Position numbers and translations under genes: made by a program
The notes under the pieces: generated by a model
What the model saw: the letters and a program-made list of their open reading frames with translations, nothing else
Databases searched by the model: none
What the model was told of the DNA's origin: nothing
In this document: positions 6,430 to 9,572 of the stretch, one piece after another
Layout of the letters: the number at the start of each line of letters is the position of its first letter
Numbering within the stretch: position 1 is the first letter of the stretch
From: Candidatus Omnitrophota bacterium
GTDB lineage: Bacteria > Omnitrophota > Koll11 > Gorgyraeales > Gorgyraeaceae
Direction of reading: 5' to 3'
Length of the DNA stretch: 9,572 nucleotides
Assembly: GCA_018818505.1 (NCBI GenBank)
Contig: JAHIRR010000049.1
Coordinates: 1-9,572 of the forward strand

Positions 6430-6458
6430 AGTATACACTATGGCTAATTCAAAGTCAA
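6430..6458 (-). promoter_or_regulatory. Promoter of the minus-strand ATPase, leaderless arrangement
   Basis: On the minus strand TTGACT (6458-6453) and TATACT (6435-6430) are spaced by exactly 17 bp. Only seven bases separate the -10 box from the ATG at 6422-6420, so the expected start nucleotide falls on or beside the A of the start codon. Confidence 0.8.
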
Positions 6459-6506
6459 ACTTTATATTAGCAAAAATTAATACATGGAGCGCAGTAAGAC
6501 ACTCTC

Positions 6507-6535
6507 TTGTATAATTTCTATCTTTGAGGTATACT
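6507..6535 (+). promoter_or_regulatory. Probable promoter of the glycosyltransferase gene
   Basis: TTGTAT (6507-6512) and TATACT (6530-6535) lie 17 bp apart. The -35 is imperfect and the -10 is strong. Transcription would start near 6542, leaving a leader of about 55 nt. That leader has a small hairpin (CCCTT 6564-6568 with AAGGG 6574-6578) before a T6 run at 6582-6587, which could act as a weak attenuator. Confidence 0.55.
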
Positions 6536-6596
6536 TTATATTGGGTAGATACATGAACTTAGCCCCTTTGAGCAAGGGTGGTTTTTTGGGTAGATT

Positions 6597-7889
6597 ATGA
6601 GAGGGATTAGAAAAGGATATAAATTGAAGATTACAATTTCGGTCTTAATTATAACATATTTGTTTGTTATGCAAGTAGCTTTTTCTTATGCTACCGAAGG
6701 ATTGCGCATTCCCGTTGAAGGATATCAAAAAGCAGGTAAGATTCTTTTCTCTGATACATCCAATTATCTTAGAGAAGATAGGGATGCCAAGAAGGTTATC
6801 GATAGTCTTCTTGAACTTTTTTCAGACGGCATTAAAATTATAATCCTCGATCCAAAAAGACAAATGGGGCTTGGCGATGAAATAATTTTTTTTCAAATTT
6901 TCGTTCCCATTTTCTTAGAAAGATTTCCAGATACAAAGATTATATTCAGAAGCCAATATCCTAAAATGTGGAAGCATTTGCCAGACAACATAGAATTGAC
7001 CGACTTACCGTGGTGGTCTTTAATGCCCACCCAAAAAGGCGATATATTAATTAAACCAAGCGGTTTTGAACTTGACAGATGGGAATTTAGGACATCAAAA
7101 GAAACAATTTTAGTAAATATCCATGACGTAGCCAAGGTGACAAATGCTTATGTGTGGAAATTATTTTTTAGCAAAGTGTTCGAATGCAGAACAAAAGGAA
7201 AACTAATCCCTTATATTATTAGCAAAAAGTCTATGTGGCATAAAGGAGCCTTAAATTTTATTAATAGACATGCATTAGATGATTCATCTCCGAAGATAGC
7301 AATGAATCTATTTGGTGGAGAACAACCTCAAAAAGGCTTTAGTAATTTTACGAAGCTACCTAACTTCATCACAAAATTTGTTAAGAAGACAAATGCATAT
7401 GTATTTATAGTTATGAATGAAAGAAGTCCCCAGGGAGATGAATTTGAGAGATTTAAGAATAGGATCTGTGAGCTCTTAGGTAAAGGGTCAAAAAAAGTTA
7501 TATTCTTACCTAGAATTAATAAACATACAGCCAGTTTGATTACCAATATTGTATATTTATGCGATGCAGGTATTACAACAGAAGGAGGCATGCTACACCT
7601 TTTATACGCTTTTGACAAGCCATTTATCTCTATTCATTCAGAAACAGCAGCTAATAAAAAAAATGTCGGACTTTCTGGTCCATCGCGTGTTTAGTTTCCA
7701 ATAATATCAAATGGTAAATTTCAAAAGCCTTTTCTGATTTATGTTCCATTTGATGAAATGCTGGATAACAGACAAATTCTTAGAAAATTTTTTAGCAATA
7801 CCAAAAAATTATTGTCATCATTCCCAAGAGATAATAAAAAGAAAAACAAATTAACCCTAATAAAGAGTTACTTAGAAAACTGGATTTAG
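6597..7889 (+). pseudogene. GT9-like (heptosyltransferase-type) glycosyltransferase with signal peptide, interrupted by in-frame TAG
   Basis: The first 365 residues end at TAG 7692-7694. The same frame then stays open for 64 more codons (FPIISNGKFQKPFLIYVPFD onward) to TAG 7887-7889, so the ancestral protein was about 430 residues, most simply with TGG (Trp) at the broken codon. Residues 1-32 look like a signal peptide: basic start, hydrophobic ITISVLIITYLFVMQVAFS, then SYA before TEG. The body fits a GT-B fold like family 9: QMGLGDEIIFFQIFVPIFLERFPDTKI near 83-109 matches the N-terminal G-x-GD block. CDAGITTEGGMLHLLYAFDKPFISI near 322-346 matches the sugar-nucleotide block. Family 9 enzymes act at the inner membrane on lipopolysaccharide; an exported one would be odd, so a membrane anchor is also possible. 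A ribosome site is weak (GGGTAG, 6588-6593). The truncated form keeps most of the domain and might still function. The substrate is unknown. Confidence 0.6.
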
Positions 7890-8002
7890 ATAAATTTATT
7901 CTTACTTTGTAGCTGAATATACTAGTAACTATTTGATCACTATCCATAAGCTCTGAAACTATAGCATCGTATTGCTGCCCCCCCACATCTAGCTCTTTTC
8001 CA
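7890..8002. other. Short AT-rich spacer before the purB promoter, no gene seen
   Basis: After the second TAG of the glycosyltransferase remnant I see no coding frame, RNA gene or clear terminator. A run of seven C (7978-7984) stands out in otherwise AT-rich DNA. Confidence 0.5.
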
Positions 8003-8032
8003 TTGACTCCTATAATCTATATATGGTATATT
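8003..8032 (+). promoter_or_regulatory. Probable purB promoter, nearly leaderless
   Basis: TTGACT (8003-8008) and TATATT (8027-8032) are separated by 18 bp. The -10 ends nine bases before the likely ATG at 8042, so the transcript would have a leader of only a few bases or none. No Shine-Dalgarno is visible. The TATAAT at 8011-8016 is too close to this -35 to pair with it. The TTG at 8003 that could open a longer frame is simply the -35 box. Confidence 0.65.
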
Positions 8033-8041
8033 ATGCCTGCT

Positions 8042-9334
8042 ATGATACCGAGATATTCGCTTCCTAAGATGGCTAGTATCTGGAGTGAGGAGAATAAGTT
8101 TCAGAAGATGCTGGATGTTGAGATCCTTGCTTGTGAGGCAATGGCTGATCTGGGCAAGGTGCCGAGGAAAGAACTGCAGAAAATCAAGTCCAAGGCAAGG
8201 TTTAACGTAAAGCGAATAGAGAGAATAGAGAAAAAGACCCGCCACGATGTAATTGCATTCCTGCACAATATAGCTGAGCATGTTGGGAGCGCTTCAAGGT
8301 TTGTGCACCAGGGGCTTACTTCTAGTGATGTGCTGGATACTGCCTTGTCTTTGATGATGAAAGAGGCAGCTGGTATATTGCTGGATGACCTTAAGAAGCT
8401 AAAAACAGAACTGCGCAAAAAGGCAAAGAAATACAAGAAGACCATAATGGTTGGTCGGAGCCATGGCGTTCATGCTGAGCCAACTACATTTGGGCTAAAG
8501 CTGGCGCTATTTTTTGATGAAATAAATAGATGCATTGATAGAATAGAAAAGGCAAAGGATATAATAAGTGTTGGCAAGATCTCAGGGCCTGTTGGCACAT
8601 ATTCTAATGTCGAGCCTTATGTTGAAAATTATGTGTGTAAGAAGTTAGGCCTGAAGTCAGCAAAGATCTCGACGCAGGTTTTACAGAGAGACAGGCACGC
8701 GGAATATATGTCGCATATCGCTGTAGTGGGCGCGACGTTAGAGAAAATAGCGGTAGAGATACGTAATCTTCAGAAGACAGAGGTGAGAGAAGTCGAAGAG
8801 CCGTTTTCAAAGGGTCAAAAGGGGTCGAGCGCAATGCCGCACAAAAGAAATCCTGTCATGTGCGAAAGGATTACAGGGCTTGCAAGGATTCTGCGCACAA
8901 ATGCGTTAGCAGCAATGGAAAATGTCGCGTTGTGGCACGAGAGGGACATTAGCCATTCGTCTGTTGAAAGGGTTATTGTGCCTGACAGCACAATTCTATT
9001 GGATTACATGCTAAATGACATGATATTTATCATTAAAAACATGCATGTCTATTCTCAGAATATGAGAAATAATCTGGCAAAGACGCGGGGCCTTATATTT
9101 TCAGCAAGGATTTTAGTAGAGCTAGAGAAAAAAGGCGTAGAAAGACGCAAGGCATATGACATTATCCAGCGATGCGCAATGGAGGTCTGGAAGAGAAATG
9201 AGAATTTCAAGGCAGCGCTGTGGATGGACAATGATTTTAGGAAGGTAGTCAGATCAAAGGAGCTGGAGAAGTTCTTTGACCTCGGGTATTATACAAAACA
9301 CGTGGATAAGATTTTCAGAAAGGTCGGCATTTAA
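8042..9334 (+). CDS. purB: Adenylosuccinate lyase
   Basis: PurB cleaves SAICAR to AICAR plus fumarate, and adenylosuccinate to AMP plus fumarate, as a cytoplasmic homotetramer of the fumarase/aspartase superfamily. The chosen start, ATG 8042, gives MIPRYSLPKMASIWSEENKF, the standard N-terminus, and 430 residues, the usual short-form length. With this start the active-site residues fall where I recall them in the Bacillus enzyme: H68 (TRHDV), H141 (GRSHGVHAEPTTFG) and the flexible signature loop GSSAMPHKRNP with S262/S263. TSSDVLDTA near 93-101 is also conserved. An in-frame ATG at 8033 and a TTG at 8003 are rejected as starts. The gene has its own promoter after the accessory block and is followed, across a 98-bp repeat-rich spacer, by purC, whose product supplies its substrate SAICAR. 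All key residues are present. Confidence 0.96.
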   Translation: MIPRYSLPKMASIWSEENKFQKMLDVEILACEAMADLGKVPRKELQKIKSKARFNVKRIERIEKKTRHDVIAFLHNIAEHVGSASRFVHQGLTSSDVLDTALSLMMKEAAGILLDDLKKLKTELRKKAKKYKKTIMVGRSHGVHAEPTTFGLKLALFFDEINRCIDRIEKAKDIISVGKISGPVGTYSNVEPYVENYVCKKLGLKSAKISTQVLQRDRHAEYMSHIAVVGATLEKIAVEIRNLQKTEVREVEEPFSKGQKGSSAMPHKRNPVMCERITGLARILRTNALAAMENVALWHERDISHSSVERVIVPDSTILLDYMLNDMIFIIKNMHVYSQNMRNNLAKTRGLIFSARILVELEKKGVERRKAYDIIQRCAMEVWKRNENFKAALWMDNDFRKVVRSKELEKFFDLGYYTKHVDKIFRKVGI

Positions 9335-9409
9335 TTAAACGCGAATACTCGCAAATCTAACGCGAATATTCGCGAATATCAGCGTTGGATTCGCGATAAT
9401 TTGCGTTAA
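9335..9409. repeat. CGCGAATA-type palindromic repeat cluster between purB and purC
   Basis: The word CGCGAAT(A) appears at 9340, 9361 and 9371, with variants CTCGCAAAT (9348) and TCGCGATAAT (9391). CGCGAATATTCGCG (9361-9374) and ATATTCGCGAATAT (9366-9379) are overlapping perfect palindromes, AACGC 9359-9363 pairs with GCGTT 9382-9386, and the outer ends TTAAACGC and GCGTTAA pair with one bulge. The result is a foldable intergenic repeat. The A-run after it is on the wrong strand for a purB terminator, so read-through into purC is plausible. Confidence 0.65.
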
Positions 9410-9432
9410 AAAAATAAAACAAAAGGAGTGGT

Positions 9433-9572
9433 ATGAAAAAAGGTAAAAAGATCTACGAAGGCAAAGCAAAAAGGGTTTATGAAACTGATAAACCTGATTT
9501 ATTTATTCAGGAGTTTAAGGACGACGCGACAGCGTTTGACGCTACAAAAAGAGGTACTATAAAAGAAAAAGG
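9433..9572 (+). CDS. purC: SAICAR synthetase, N-terminal part cut by the window edge
   Basis: PurC condenses CAIR with aspartate using ATP to make SAICAR, the substrate of PurB. The 46 visible residues, [20 protein letters not shown] followed by [20 protein letters not shown] and GTIKEKG, carry the family N-terminus: the glycine-containing ATP-binding hairpin (YEGKAKRVY) and the FKDDATAF block. ATG 9433 is preceded by AGGAG at 9424-9428, an ideal Shine-Dalgarno, in contrast to purB, which shows none. No separate promoter is obvious in the repeat-rich spacer, so co-transcription with purB is likely. The rest lies beyond the window. Confidence 0.95.
   Translation, partial: MKKGKKIYEGKAKRVYETDKPDLFIQEFKDDATAFDATKRGTIKEK

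Noticed and set aside
7692..7694. Pyrrolysine or amber recoding at TAG
   Set aside because: Nothing in the window supports a suppressor system, and the codon is one change from TGG; nonsense mutation or sequence error is preferred.
8003..8041. Longer purB starting at TTG 8003 or ATG 8033
   Set aside because: The family N-terminus begins MIPRYS at 8042, catalytic numbering fits that start, and TTG 8003 is the -35 box.
7792..8281. Minus-strand open frames at 7792-7986 and 7940-8281
   Set aside because: They overlap the glycosyltransferase tail and the start of purB, lack domains and have no ribosome sites.
9335..9409. CRISPR array
   Set aside because: Repeat words are short, variable, both direct and inverted, with no regular spacers or cas genes.

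Overview
The window appears to come from an uncultured bacterium. It has consensus sigma-70-type promoters, Shine-Dalgarno sites on several genes, an initiator tRNA with an encoded CCA end, and ordinary bacterial purine-synthesis genes. The mix of purL/purB/purC, AAA_14/DUF4143 ATPases, a small PD-(D/E)XK intron-endonuclease-like gene and scattered GGGGACA/TGTCCCC repeats would suit a candidate phylum such as Omnitrophota. That placement is a low-confidence guess from memory, not from any search.

Layout. (1) 1-1761: the 3' part of purL, missing its N-terminus. (2) 1784-1817: a perfect 34-bp palindrome, directly followed by a consensus promoter and the initiator tRNA-Met gene (1859-2162). This tRNA gene is split in the anticodon loop by a 227-nt group I intron. 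Three strong hairpins follow (2175-2311). (3) 2392-3591: an operon-like unit with a strong promoter overlapped by an inverted repeat, a HigB/RelE-type toxin, a HigA-type antitoxin, and a frameshifted gene for a PD-(D/E)XK endonuclease of the type that includes the tRNA-fMet intron homing enzyme I-Ssp6803I. (4) 3608-4811: an AAA_14/DUF4143 ATPase with its own promoter. It is bracketed by a 41-bp direct repeat made of the last codons of the endonuclease gene. (5) 4812-5261: a gene-free stretch with a second endonuclease tail, a 181-bp element with 19-bp terminal inverted repeats, and an interspersed palindromic repeat. (6) 5262-6422, minus strand: a second, diverged AAA_14/DUF4143 ATPase whose promoter predicts a leaderless mRNA. 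(7) 6597-7889: a secreted or anchored GT9-like glycosyltransferase interrupted by an in-frame TAG. (8) 8042-9334 purB, a repeat-rich spacer, and the 5' end of purC (9433 onward).

How it fits together. purL, purB and purC belong to one pathway and often cluster; here about 6.3 kb of AT-richer accessory DNA separates purL from purB. The most interesting theme is the tRNA intron together with the endonuclease. The ribozyme has no internal ORF but looks structurally intact. About 1 kb downstream lies a broken copy of a gene whose family contains the known tRNA-fMet intron homing enzyme, embedded behind a toxin-antitoxin pair, and a second tail of the same family lies beyond the ATPase. I read this as a late stage of an intron-homing cycle, with the intron fixed and a free-standing endonuclease decaying. 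That reading is inference; the sequence shows the parts, not the history.
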